Positions 6,418-12,493 are shown, numbered from the stretch's first letter. The stretch: 12,493 nt of DNA from UBA2137 sp037968575 (GCA_037968575.1 JBBKVR010000145.1:1-12493), one strand, 5' to 3'. Made by a program: numbers and translations. Notes: generated from the letters alone by a model not told the origin.

Positions 6418-8091
6418 ATGATTAATGTTCGTATGCAACCTATCGAAAACAGAAAATTCTCACCCAAAATTGCCGTCGTTGCCGTTGGTGGCGCAGGTGG
6501 AAACGCTGTGGATAACATGATCCATGCAGGAATGCAGGGTGTTGAATTCATCGTCTGTAACACAGATGCGCAAGCCTTAAACGCCTCACTCGCTGAAAAT
6601 AAAGTTCAGCTTGGTGGTGAGGTCACAAGAGGACTTGGTGCTGGGGCTAGGCCAGACGTCGGCCGCATGGCTGCCGAAGAATCACTGGAAGAAGTCCTCG
6701 CCTACCTTGAAAATTCAAACATGGTTTTTGTCACTGCTGGTATGGGTGGTGGTACAGGAACAGGCGCTGCGCCTGTGATTGCGAAAGCTTGTCGTGAACG
6801 TGATATTTTGACCGTTGGTGTTGTCACTAAGCCTTTTCACTTTGAAGGCACTATGCGCATGAAGATGGCCGAAGAGGGCATCAAGGAATTACAGGAATAT
6901 GTTGATACATTGATTGTTATTCCAAATCAGAATCTATTCCGTATTGCTAATGAAAAGACAACTTTTGCCGAAGCTTTCAAAATGGCCGATAGCGTTCTTC
7001 AATCAGGTGTACGCGGCGTGACCGATTTGATTGTTAACCCAGGTCTTATCAACCTCGATTTTGCTGATATTCGCTCCATTATGTTGGAGATGGGCAAGGC
7101 AGTTATGGGTACAGGTGAGTCCACTGGTGATAAACGTGCAATAGAATCTGCTGAGAAAGCCATTTCTAATCCGTTACTGGACGACATGTCCATGAAAGGT
7201 GCCAAAGGCGTTATCATTAACGTGACTGGTGGTCAGGATATGACATTGTTCGAAGCAGATGAGGCTTGTAACCGCATCCGCGATGAGGTTGATCCAGATG
7301 CTAACATTATCTTTGGTACATCATTTGATGACAGCTTGGATGGCGTTATGCGCGTATCTATTGTTGCCACAGGCATTGATAAAGAAACAGCTCGTAAGGC
7401 TCTTCCAGGTGGAGGTGTTTCTGCCGCTGTGCGTGCAAAACCAAGAACGATGGGCGGAGAACAGCAAACAACAGGCTATGCAGGTGTAACAAGTGCTGCT
7501 GCTTCTGCACCAACACAACAAACTGCAACATTTACACAAACCACGTTCGTGCAAAATGCTGAGAGTACAGCACCTGCTGAAGATGTTGATTTGTTTGAGC
7601 AACAAGAAACAGTTGGTGAGGCAACGCCTGAGACTATGCGGGAACCTGCACAGGCTGAACAACCATTGCGCGGCGCAACTTATGGTGAAGCCTTTATCCC
7701 GCCAGCACCTGCCACATCGGAAAGTTATACTGGTTCTCAAACTGAGCAAACCACATCTTATTCTCAGTTGTCTGCGCAGCCTGTTCCTCAAACAGAAACG
7801 GCCGAAGCAAAAACTGCGCCATCCTTGAATTTACGTCCTCCAGTACCCGGTGCAAACAAGCCGAAAAAATCAGCCAGCTTGTTTGAGCGTATTACAGGTG
7901 GTGCGTGGAAACAGGAAGAAGATGATTTTACATCTACTTCCGAGACACAAGGCGAGGGTGAACAGGGAGATGGTGGTACAACGCCAGCAACAGCCTCACA
8001 AGGTAAGCTTAACATCGAGTCTCCATCTAAGTCTTCTACAGTTGAAGATGAGCTTGATATTCCTGCTTTCTTGCGCCGTCAGGCAAACTAA
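6418..8091 (+). CDS. ftsZ: Cell division GTPase FtsZ
   Basis: FtsZ is the tubulin-like GTPase that polymerises at midcell and organises the division machinery. The ATG at 6418 follows GGAG (6405-6408) at nine bases. The GTPase domain begins with KIAVVAVGGAGGNAVDNMI. The tubulin signature GGGTGTG is at 110-116. The T7 synergy loop is NPGLINLDFADIR, with N212, D214 and D217 needed for GTP hydrolysis at the subunit interface. The globular core ends near residue 320. A linker of about 215 residues follows, rich in Thr, Gln, Ala, Glu and Pro, then the conserved tail DELDIPAFLRRQAN (544-557) that binds FtsA and other partners. The total of 557 residues is long because of the linker, as is common in Alphaproteobacteria. 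The gene has its own control region and an intrinsic terminator, so it is probably also transcribed alone. Confidence 0.98.
   Translation: MINVRMQPIENRKFSPKIAVVAVGGAGGNAVDNMIHAGMQGVEFIVCNTDAQALNASLAENKVQLGGEVTRGLGAGARPDVGRMAAEESLEEVLAYLENSNMVFVTAGMGGGTGTGAAPVIAKACRERDILTVGVVTKPFHFEGTMRMKMAEEGIKELQEYVDTLIVIPNQNLFRIANEKTTFAEAFKMADSVLQSGVRGVTDLIVNPGLINLDFADIRSIMLEMGKAVMGTGESTGDKRAIESAEKAISNPLLDDMSMKGAKGVIINVTGGQDMTLFEADEACNRIRDEVDPDANIIFGTSFDDSLDGVMRVSIVATGIDKETARKALPGGGVSAAVRAKPRTMGGEQQTTGYAGVTSAAASAPTQQTATFTQTTFVQNAESTAPAEDVDLFEQQETVGEATPETMREPAQAEQPLRGATYGEAFIPPAPATSESYTGSQTEQTTSYSQLSAQPVPQTETAEAKTAPSLNLRPPVPGANKPKKSASLFERITGGAWKQEEDDFTSTSETQGEGEQGDGGTTPATASQGKLNIESPSKSSTVEDELDIPAFLRRQAN
6507..6515 (-). 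promoter_or_regulatory. Perfect DnaA box inside ftsZ
   Basis: TGTGGATAA on the plus strand is TTATCCACA on the minus strand, the exact consensus DnaA box. It falls in the codons for Ala-Val-Asp-Asn of the first glycine-rich loop of FtsZ, about 90 bases into the gene. The amino acids constrain much of this sequence, so the match may be a coincidence. It is notable because another exact box lies about 340 bases upstream. Confidence 0.35.
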
Positions 8092-8114
8092 AATTTAAAA
8101 AAGTTTATTTGAAG

Positions 8115-8140
8115 AAAACCGCCTACTAAGGCGGTTTTTT
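8115..8140 (+). terminator. Intrinsic terminator after ftsZ
   Basis: AAAACCGCC (8115-8123) and GGCGGTTTT (8130-8138) pair over nine bases around the loop TACTAA, and the run of six T ends at 8140. The GC-rich stem base plus T tract is the textbook form. It lies 23 bases after the ftsZ stop and closes the dcw transcription unit. Confidence 0.93.
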
Positions 8141-8197
8141 ATGGAACTTTTTTACTTTTCATGCATTATCTCATTTCGACTAATGCAGGGGAAGCTT

Positions 8198-8800
8198 ATG
8201 GCTTTAACATATCAATTTCCAAATATTGAGACATCTCACATAAGTATCGTTGAGCTAGCTCAACGAGTTCTGGATTGGAATGATTGCAGAACGGATAATT
8301 CTCCGTTCTTTGATTTTTATCAATCGGAAAGAGGTTATTTAGGTGAGAGAATCTTTTTAATCAAGAATAACGAGTCAATTCCAGAAAACTATAATTACAA
8401 CGCTGGTTTTTTAAAATTCCAATCCCCTGGTGTGAGAGGATATTTTCGTATAGCAAATCGGGGAGGTGGTTCTAATTTGTCTTATGGCCCTCATCCAACT
8501 TTTATCGACTCACAAGGTAAAAAAAGCCTTGTCACACCTGAATTTCTATTATGTGCTAAAGGAGAAATGACTGTGACTAATCAATCACTGGCTTTAGAGA
8601 AAAATCGCTCTGATATAGATTTTTTCGCAGAATTTTTGAGAACTTTTGCAAACGATCATCCTTTAATAAGAGATAATTGGGAGGTGTCTGATGAGGCAAG
8701 AAAAATTACAGACGCTGCCAAATCTAAAACAGTTAATCTAAGGCCTGTTAGAGACACAGGATCTCAAATTAAACCTGAGAGGATGGTCGCAACTATATAA
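8198..8800 (+). CDS. Hypothetical protein, 200 residues
   Basis: I do not recognise this protein. The frame is open from just after the ftsZ terminator, but the ATG at 8198 is best because AGGGGAAG (8187-8194) precedes it at normal spacing; ATG 8183 and 8141 lack such a site. The product is 200 residues, without signal peptide or membrane segment, so probably cytoplasmic. Visible features are an N-terminal part with VELAQRVLDW, a central aromatic and glycine-rich segment (GVRGYFRIANRGGGSNLSYG), a helical stretch DIDFFAEFLRTFANDHPL, and a polar, probably disordered tail (KTVNLRPVRDTGSQIKPERM). The DNA is more AT-rich than the dcw genes. Its stop directly abuts the stop of mnmA on the other strand. 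No function can be assigned. Confidence 0.75.
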   Translation: MALTYQFPNIETSHISIVELAQRVLDWNDCRTDNSPFFDFYQSERGYLGERIFLIKNNESIPENYNYNAGFLKFQSPGVRGYFRIANRGGGSNLSYGPHPTFIDSQGKKSLVTPEFLLCAKGEMTVTNQSLALEKNRSDIDFFAEFLRTFANDHPLIRDNWEVSDEARKITDAAKSKTVNLRPVRDTGSQIKPERMVATI

Positions 8801-9949
8801 TTAAGCGGCTTGTTTAACTAAGTTCTCTGACTGATCTGAATCTGTAATCCAGCCACCTCCTAAAACACAATTGCCATCATAAACAACGGCTGCTTGGCCT
8901 GGTGCAATTCCATATTGTGGAGTTGGAAGTTGTAAATAATAACGACCGTTATCTTGCTTCAATGTTGCAGGAACAGATTTCATAACAGAGCGCAATTTCA
9001 CTTCAACATCAATTCCATTTTCAGGAGTTTCAGTAAGCCAATTGGTATCTCCTAGATAAACAATATCGCGCGCCAATGCTTCTTTCGGGCCTACAACAAC
9101 CTGATTAAGGACGGGATTAACTCTAATCACATAAAAACGTGAGTTATCTTCTGATACGCCACCACCAATGCCGATACCGCGACGCTGGCCAACCGTGTAA
9201 TGAATAATGCCCTCATGTTGTCCCAGAACATTTCCGTTCATATCAACGATGTCACCAGCTTTCTCAGCCTCTGGCTTAATTTTCTTCACAACAGATGCAT
9301 AGTCACCATTGGGCACAAAACAAATATCTTGTGAGTCAGGTTTATCGGCATTCACTAGTCCTATGCGCTCGGCGTGCCCGCGCGTAATATCTTTCGTCCA
9401 GCCACCTAGTGGGAATCTCAAGAAATCAAGTTGGTCTTGAGTTGTGGCAAACAGAAAATAGCTTTGGTCTTTTGTTGTATCTACAGCGCGGTGCAACTCG
9501 CTTTTACCTGTTTTTTCATTCATCACACGTTGGATGTAATGCCCTGTTGCCATGCAATCAGCATTTAAATCCTTAGCGACTTTTAGCAAATCACGAAATT
9601 TGACGGTTTGATTACATTTAACGCATGGGATAGGCGTATAGCCCTCCATATAACTCTCTACGAAATCATCAATAACGCTGTTTTTGAAGTTATCTTCGTA
9701 ATCGAGGACGTAATGCGGAAAATTCAATTCTTCAGCAATTTTCTTGGCGTCATAGATATCTTGTCCAGCACAGCAAGCGCCTTTGCGCTCTAAGGCTTTC
9801 CCGTAATCATAAAGCTGAAGTGTCACACCAATGACGTTATAGCCCTCTTCGTGGAGAAGAGCAGCTGTGACAGATGAGTCAACGCCCCCCGACATGGCAA
9901 CCACCACGCGGGTATCTTTTGGATCTTTGTTAATGCCTAAACTGTTCAT
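8801..9949 (-). CDS. mnmA: tRNA-specific 2-thiouridylase MnmA
   Basis: MnmA activates the uridine at position 34 of the Lys, Glu and Gln tRNAs with ATP and replaces oxygen at C2 with sulfur passed from a cysteine desulfurase relay. From the ATG at 9949 (MNSLGINKDPKD) it has 382 residues, the usual length, and this start matches my recollection of alphaproteobacterial homologues. An in-frame ATG at 9961 and a TTG at 9985 are possible alternatives. The PP-loop SGGVDSS is at 20-26. The catalytic cysteine is Cys112 in PIPCVKCN and its partner is Cys210 in DSQDICFVP. ATGHYIQ, DQSYFLF and YTVGQRRGIGIGGG are also present, and the C-terminal beta barrel ends near residue 370. The sulfur donor class is encoded at the window's right end. 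It faces away from the gene at 10061, with a shared AT-rich gap of about 110 bases. Confidence 0.97.
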   Translation of the reverse strand: MNSLGINKDPKDTRVVVAMSGGVDSSVTAALLHEEGYNVIGVTLQLYDYGKALERKGACCAGQDIYDAKKIAEELNFPHYVLDYEDNFKNSVIDDFVESYMEGYTPIPCVKCNQTVKFRDLLKVAKDLNADCMATGHYIQRVMNEKTGKSELHRAVDTTKDQSYFLFATTQDQLDFLRFPLGGWTKDITRGHAERIGLVNADKPDSQDICFVPNGDYASVVKKIKPEAEKAGDIVDMNGNVLGQHEGIIHYTVGQRRGIGIGGGVSEDNSRFYVIRVNPVLNQVVVGPKEALARDIVYLGDTNWLTETPENGIDVEVKLRSVMKSVPATLKQDNGRYYLQLPTPQYGIAPGQAAVVYDGNCVLGGGWITDSDQSENLVKQAA

Positions 9950-9990
9950 GCGGGGCAACATACTGTATAAATTCAAGAAAATCAATCAAA

Positions 9991-10019
9991 TGGACATAAT
10001 AAACAAAACTCAGTATTAT
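9991..10019 (+). promoter_or_regulatory. Promoter for the acidic hypothetical gene
   Basis: TGGACA (9991-9996) and TATTAT (10014-10019) each match the sigma-70 consensus at 5 of 6 positions and are separated by exactly 17 bases. They lie 42 bases before the chosen start codon, in a very AT-rich region. The -35 region reads TGGACATAA, similar to TTGACATAA before the lipoprotein gene. Confidence 0.55.
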
Positions 10020-10060
10020 TATTTACATAATATATTAAATATTAATTTACGGAGTAAATG

Positions 10061-10558
10061 ATGCCCTTAAATAATACTTTTAGTGGAGAAGTTTCACCAG
10101 AACAAGCTGCTGAATTAGTGCATGATGCTGAAACAGGAGAATATCGTGAATTAGTCGGTGTTGATACCAATGATAGTTCGATTGAAGAAGCTCTGGACGT
10201 AGGTGTTATAGAAATTCTTCCATTGCATATCCTTGTGGGGGCTAAAGAGACATTCGAAGCCGCATTAAAAAATGGTGAGCCATTACGCAATATAGATCCT
10301 GTTTTTGGACAAGGAGATTATTATACCCAAAAGGAAATTTATGAAGAGATAGAGGCATTAGATGTTCAAATAAGAGTTGCTGAATCTATGCAAGCTTTAG
10401 ACTCTGCTTTTAAAGACCCAGAAGTTAGACAGGCATATATAGAGGAGCTTGAGCAGGCAGCTGAGGTCCCAAGTCAAGAAAATGAGGTGATGTCGCCAGA
10501 CTCATTGCAAGTTAAACCAGTTGTTGCCCCGGATATTCCTCAAGGACCGAGTATGTAA
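10061..10558 (+). CDS. Hypothetical acidic protein, 165 residues
   Basis: This is an unrecognised protein. Two adjacent ATG codons are available (10058 and 10061). GGAG at 10051-10054 sits six bases from the second and only three from the first, so I prefer 10061. The product is strongly acidic, about 35 Asp/Glu against about 9 Lys/Arg by hand count, and mostly helical in appearance. There is a long charged stretch from YTQKEIYEEIEALDVQI through DPEVRQAYIEELEQAAE that could form a helical hairpin or coiled coil. The C-terminus (VKPVVAPDIPQGPSM) is proline-rich and probably disordered. There is no signal peptide, membrane segment or cysteine. It has its own promoter and is followed by a hairpin with a T run at 10592-10626. 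Function is unknown; a small adaptor or regulatory protein is only a guess. Confidence 0.72.
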   Translation: MPLNNTFSGEVSPEQAAELVHDAETGEYRELVGVDTNDSSIEEALDVGVIEILPLHILVGAKETFEAALKNGEPLRNIDPVFGQGDYYTQKEIYEEIEALDVQIRVAESMQALDSAFKDPEVRQAYIEELEQAAEVPSQENEVMSPDSLQVKPVVAPDIPQGPSM

Positions 10559-10591
10559 TTCGCCTAGAATTTAAATATTATTACTTTATAG

Positions 10592-10626
10592 TTACACCTT
10601 GTTTAACCAATAAGGTGTAATTTTTT
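10592..10626 (+). terminator. Hairpin with T run abutting the LOG start codon
   Basis: TTACACCTT (10592-10600) pairs perfectly with AAGGTGTAA (10612-10620) around an 11-base loop, and six T follow directly (10621-10626). This has the form of an intrinsic terminator for the upstream gene, though the stem is only moderately GC-rich. The ATG of the next gene begins at 10627. The only Shine-Dalgarno-like bases for that gene, AAGGTG (10612-10617), lie in the right arm, so the same hairpin could instead control translation. A possible -10 box TATAGT is at 10587-10592, just before the stem. Confidence 0.6.
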
Positions 10627-11229
10627 ATGAGCAGACTTACTTTTTCCTATTTTAGCGGTGCAAAAGCAGGACTAGACCCTATTTATCATGAAACAGCAGG
10701 GCAGCTTGGTTTTTGGCTAGGCGGTCATGATGTGCATGTAAAATATGGAGGGTCTGCCAACGGTCTTATGGGTGCATTTTGCCGAGGATTTTTAAAGGGT
10801 GTAAAGAAAAGCAATAGTGGGGGAACGATTGAGGGTGTTCTGCCGAAGAAATACCACATTGTGAACCAACCTGAATCACTAGGAATTCCTTATACTCTTA
10901 CTGATAATTTGACGGAGAGAAAACATCTTCTCCTGAGTGATGTAGATGCATTTTTGGTTCTTCCAGGGGGGACAGGTACTTTAGATGAGATTTATGAATG
11001 TGTAGAGCAAGATTATTTACCAATGGATAGGGATCCATCGGTAACAAGTTACGGCATTCGTCCAATCTTTGTTCTGAACATGAAGGACTATTACAAACAT
11101 ACAAAGCTACAAGTTGAGCATATGATTGAGAGTGGTTTCATCACACGCGGAAAGCTTGCTACGCTTAACTTTATCGATGATTTTGAGACTTATAAGCAAG
11201 AAGTCGAAAAGCTAATCAAAACCTGTTAA
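10627..11229 (+). CDS. LOG-family protein (lysine decarboxylase-like fold)
   Basis: This is a 200-residue member of the LOG/TIGR00730 family, whose characterised members hydrolyse nucleoside 5'-monophosphates to a free base and ribose 5-phosphate; the plant-associated ones release active cytokinin. The diagnostic motif is PGGTGTLDE at 113-121, the family's PGGxGTxxE, where Glu121 is the expected catalytic residue. The upstream nucleotide-binding loop KYGGSANGLMG (39-49) and the segment NLTERKHLLL, with the conserved Arg, also fit. The N-terminal family motif CVFCGSS is replaced by FSYFSGAKAG, so this is a divergent member. An AMP-like substrate is inferred from the family, not proven, and older annotations as lysine decarboxylase are wrong for this class. 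The start lies directly after a hairpin and T run. A promoter and the lipoprotein gene follow 55 bases downstream. Confidence 0.85.
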   Translation: MSRLTFSYFSGAKAGLDPIYHETAGQLGFWLGGHDVHVKYGGSANGLMGAFCRGFLKGVKKSNSGGTIEGVLPKKYHIVNQPESLGIPYTLTDNLTERKHLLLSDVDAFLVLPGGTGTLDEIYECVEQDYLPMDRDPSVTSYGIRPIFVLNMKDYYKHTKLQVEHMIESGFITRGKLATLNFIDDFETYKQEVEKLIKTC

Positions 11230-11234
11230 TTAAA

Positions 11235-11263
11235 TTGACATAATTTATAAAAACACGTATTGT
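11235..11263 (+). promoter_or_regulatory. Promoter for the lipoprotein gene
   Basis: TTGACA (11235-11240) is a perfect -35 box, separated by 17 bases from TATTGT (11258-11263), which matches TATAAT at 4 of 6 positions. Transcription would begin near 11270, just before the GGAG ribosome binding site at 11275. It lies right after the LOG stop, so the lipoprotein gene probably has its own transcript. Confidence 0.55.
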
Positions 11264-11284
11264 CCATTTTTTTTGGAGAATATT

Positions 11285-11908
11285 ATGCGTACACCACTAA
11301 CTTTTTGCCTTTTGCCGTTTTTTGCCGCCTGCTCACCTGGTCAATCTTCTCAACGCACAGAAGCAAAGGTTCAATTAACAGATAGAAATGAAGTGATTGC
11401 AGTACGTGAAAGAGGTGCCAGCCTGATTCAAAACGCCACAATGGATTTTGAGGGATGCCACGATACCCCCAATAGAATATCTGAATTTTGTCGACAGGGC
11501 GTTATGGCTGACAGAATCAATAACTTTGATATTGGCAGGGCTCTTACGCGTGGCCATGGGGACGACAGGGAATCTGATGTGGTTTTGGTTAATTGTTCTA
11601 CAGCTATTGGGGAGTGGGGTCACGATTCTAATCAGAGGCGTGCACTTGAAGCAACATGCCCAGACCAAAACTCCGCTTTATATATCTTAAATGCTCTTAC
11701 GGATGATGAAATTCGTAGAGTATCAGGAGCATCAAGCCTAGTAATAGAATTTCGCGAGTGTCAGCAAAGAGTTAGTGAAGAAGTTTATCAGCAAAATCCA
11801 AGGCAATTAAGAGTAGAACAGATTCAGTCTATAAGTGAAGACTTGGCTGTAGGGATGTGTGATAATCCTCTTCTCGCGTCATTTGTTGCAGGACTGCATA
11901 ATAATTAA
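11285..11908 (+). CDS. Putative lipoprotein with six mature cysteines
   Basis: This is an unrecognised secreted protein of 207 residues. The ATG at 11285 follows GGAG (11275-11278) at six bases; an in-frame TTG at 11273 overlaps that site and is unlikely. Residues 1-15 look like a short signal peptide (basic Arg2, then TFCLLPFFAA), and FFAAC fits a lipobox with Cys16 as the lipidated residue. Phenylalanine at -3 is less common than leucine, so lipidation is probable rather than certain. Asp is not at +2, so outer-membrane sorting would be expected by the E. coli rule. The mature part is hydrophilic with cysteines at 58, 69, 104, 125, 159 and 192, enough for three disulfides in the periplasm. 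I find no known domain. It has its own promoter and ends three bases from the convergent ferredoxin gene. Confidence 0.75.
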   Translation: MRTPLTFCLLPFFAACSPGQSSQRTEAKVQLTDRNEVIAVRERGASLIQNATMDFEGCHDTPNRISEFCRQGVMADRINNFDIGRALTRGHGDDRESDVVLVNCSTAIGEWGHDSNQRRALEATCPDQNSALYILNALTDDEIRRVSGASSLVIEFRECQQRVSEEVYQQNPRQLRVEQIQSISEDLAVGMCDNPLLASFVAGLHNN

Positions 11909-11911
11909 AGT

Positions 11912-12250
11912 TTACCAGTCGACCTTAGTCCCTGGTAGGGCAACAATTAGACCATCTGTATCTTCACCCATAATAATTTGACATCCAAGACGTGAGCATT
12001 TTTTGAGGTCGAAAGCTAAATCAAGCATATCTTCTTCTTCTTCGCTGATTTCTTCATCTTCAGGTAGGCATTTCTCCCACCAATCAGGCGCAACGTAAAC
12101 ATGACATGTGGCACAAGCTAAAGATCCACCGCAAGCACCCTCGATTTCCTCAACATCGTTCTGGACAGCCACTTCCATGACTGAAAGCCCTACAGGGGCA
12201 TCCAACTCTATTTTTTCACCATTAGGTTTTAAAAAGGTTAGTTGCGGCAT
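11912..12250 (-). CDS. [2Fe-2S] ferredoxin, adrenodoxin type
   Basis: This 112-residue electron carrier belongs to the adrenodoxin/ISC ferredoxin group. Such proteins feed electrons to Fe-S cluster assembly or to cytochrome P450-type and related oxidoreductases. The cluster ligands are C40, C46 and C49 (GACGGSLACATC, spacing C-x5-C-x2-C) and C90 in SRLGCQI. The acidic helix with EISEEEEDMLDLAFDL (67-82) is the partner-binding region seen in adrenodoxin. Two extra cysteines, C61 and C85, are present; C85 lies where homologues usually carry Thr or Arg. It starts at ATG 12250, three bases after the cysteine desulfurase stop, so the two are almost certainly one operon. That pairing favours a role in Fe-S assembly. 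Whether it should be named fdx or fdxB cannot be settled from this sequence. Confidence 0.93.
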   Translation of the reverse strand: MPQLTFLKPNGEKIELDAPVGLSVMEVAVQNDVEEIEGACGGSLACATCHVYVAPDWWEKCLPEDEEISEEEEDMLDLAFDLKKCSRLGCQIIMGEDTDGLIVALPGTKVDW

Positions 12251-12253
12251 GGT

Positions 12254-12493
12254 TTATATATCCATTTGTTTTATAAGTTTTGTCCAAATTTTCAAGAATG
12301 CATCAATTTCGGTGTCTTGAGTATTCCATCCCATGGAAATTCGCAACCCTGTTTTGGCAATCTCTTCTGGTACACCCATAGCCAATAAAACACGCGAAGG
12401 CTTCACAGCGCCACTGGAACAAGCTGCACCGCTTGAAATACACACACCTTCCAAATCCAAATTCATCAAAAAGATGGCGGAATCTATGCTCTC
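12254..12493 (-). CDS. Cysteine desulfurase, C-terminal part (partial)
   Basis: This is the last 79 codons of a NifS/IscS-class pyridoxal-phosphate enzyme that removes sulfur from L-cysteine as an enzyme-bound persulfide. The gene continues beyond the right edge of the window. The catalytic loop reads SSGAACSSG, whose cysteine carries the persulfide. PSRVLLAMG, then GLRISMGWNTQDTEID follow, typical of the small C-terminal domain. The persulfide can serve Fe-S cluster building, helped by the adjacent ferredoxin, or thiolation of tRNA by MnmA, encoded about 2 kb away. The N-terminal PLP-lysine region is not visible. IscS and NifS type cannot be told apart with confidence from this end. Confidence 0.93.
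   Translation of the reverse strand, partial: ESIDSAIFLMNLDLEGVCISSGAACSSGAVKPSRVLLAMGVPEEIAKTGLRISMGWNTQDTEIDAFLKIWTKLIKQMDI

Noticed and set aside
6148..6515. Possible replication origin from the DnaA boxes
   Set aside because: There are only a few boxes, no long AT-rich unwinding region, and no origin-type neighbours such as dnaA, parAB or hemE. Gene regulation is the simpler reading.
7321..7791. Reverse-strand open frame of about 156 codons inside ftsZ
   Set aside because: It is Cys/Arg/Leu-rich shadow coding opposite the low-complexity FtsZ linker, with no RBS or family features.
8141..8197. Extended start at ATG 8141 for the 200-residue protein
   Set aside because: That ATG touches the ftsZ terminator T run and has no RBS. 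ATG 8198 has AGGGGAAG at proper spacing.
11913..11937. TACCAG...CTGGTA hairpin at the lipoprotein/ferredoxin junction as a terminator
   Set aside because: The stem is only six pairs with a 13-base loop, lies in the ferredoxin codons, and has no T run on either strand.

Overview
The window looks like a chromosomal segment of a bacterium from the Alphaproteobacteria, of moderate GC content and not a lineage I can name. Three things point there: the gene order murG-murC-murB-ddl-ftsQ-ftsA-ftsZ, an FtsZ with a long linker ending in a DIPAFLRRQ-type tail, and the sequence style of MnmA (ACCAGQDIYDA) and of the adrenodoxin-type ferredoxin.

Bases 1-8140 are the distal part of the division and cell wall (dcw) cluster. 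They hold the 3' end of murG, then a reverse-strand gene of unknown function (233-577) that breaks the cluster, then murC, murB, ddl, ftsQ and ftsA packed with overlaps as one probable operon. A 290-base gap follows and then ftsZ. That gap is the richest regulatory stretch here: a DnaA-box cluster, three GANTC sites, short repeats and a promoter candidate. ftsZ ends at a strong intrinsic terminator (8115-8140). The lpxC gene that often follows ftsZ in Proteobacteria is not present.

Bases 8141-11908 are accessory in character. They hold an unrecognised 200-residue protein, mnmA (tRNA 2-thiouridylase, reverse strand), an unrecognised very acidic protein, a LOG-family nucleotide hydrolase and a small cysteine-containing lipoprotein. 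The unrecognised genes look more AT-rich than the dcw genes: by hand, 17 G/C in 60 bases at 8341-8400 against 27 in 60 at 7201-7260. Several carry their own promoters or hairpins.

Bases 11912-12493 (reverse strand) hold an adrenodoxin-type [2Fe-2S] ferredoxin and the C-terminus of a cysteine desulfurase, a small iron-sulfur/sulfur-transfer operon. The desulfurase class supplies sulfur for both Fe-S assembly and the MnmA reaction.

Functionally, MurC, MurB, Ddl and MurG build lipid II, the peptidoglycan precursor, while FtsQ, FtsA and FtsZ build the division machine that uses it. I see no clear mobile element, CRISPR array, tRNA or rRNA. The most interesting points are the putative cell-cycle control region of ftsZ, unusual residues in Ddl and MurB, the unknown gene inside the dcw cluster, and a hairpin directly against the LOG start codon.
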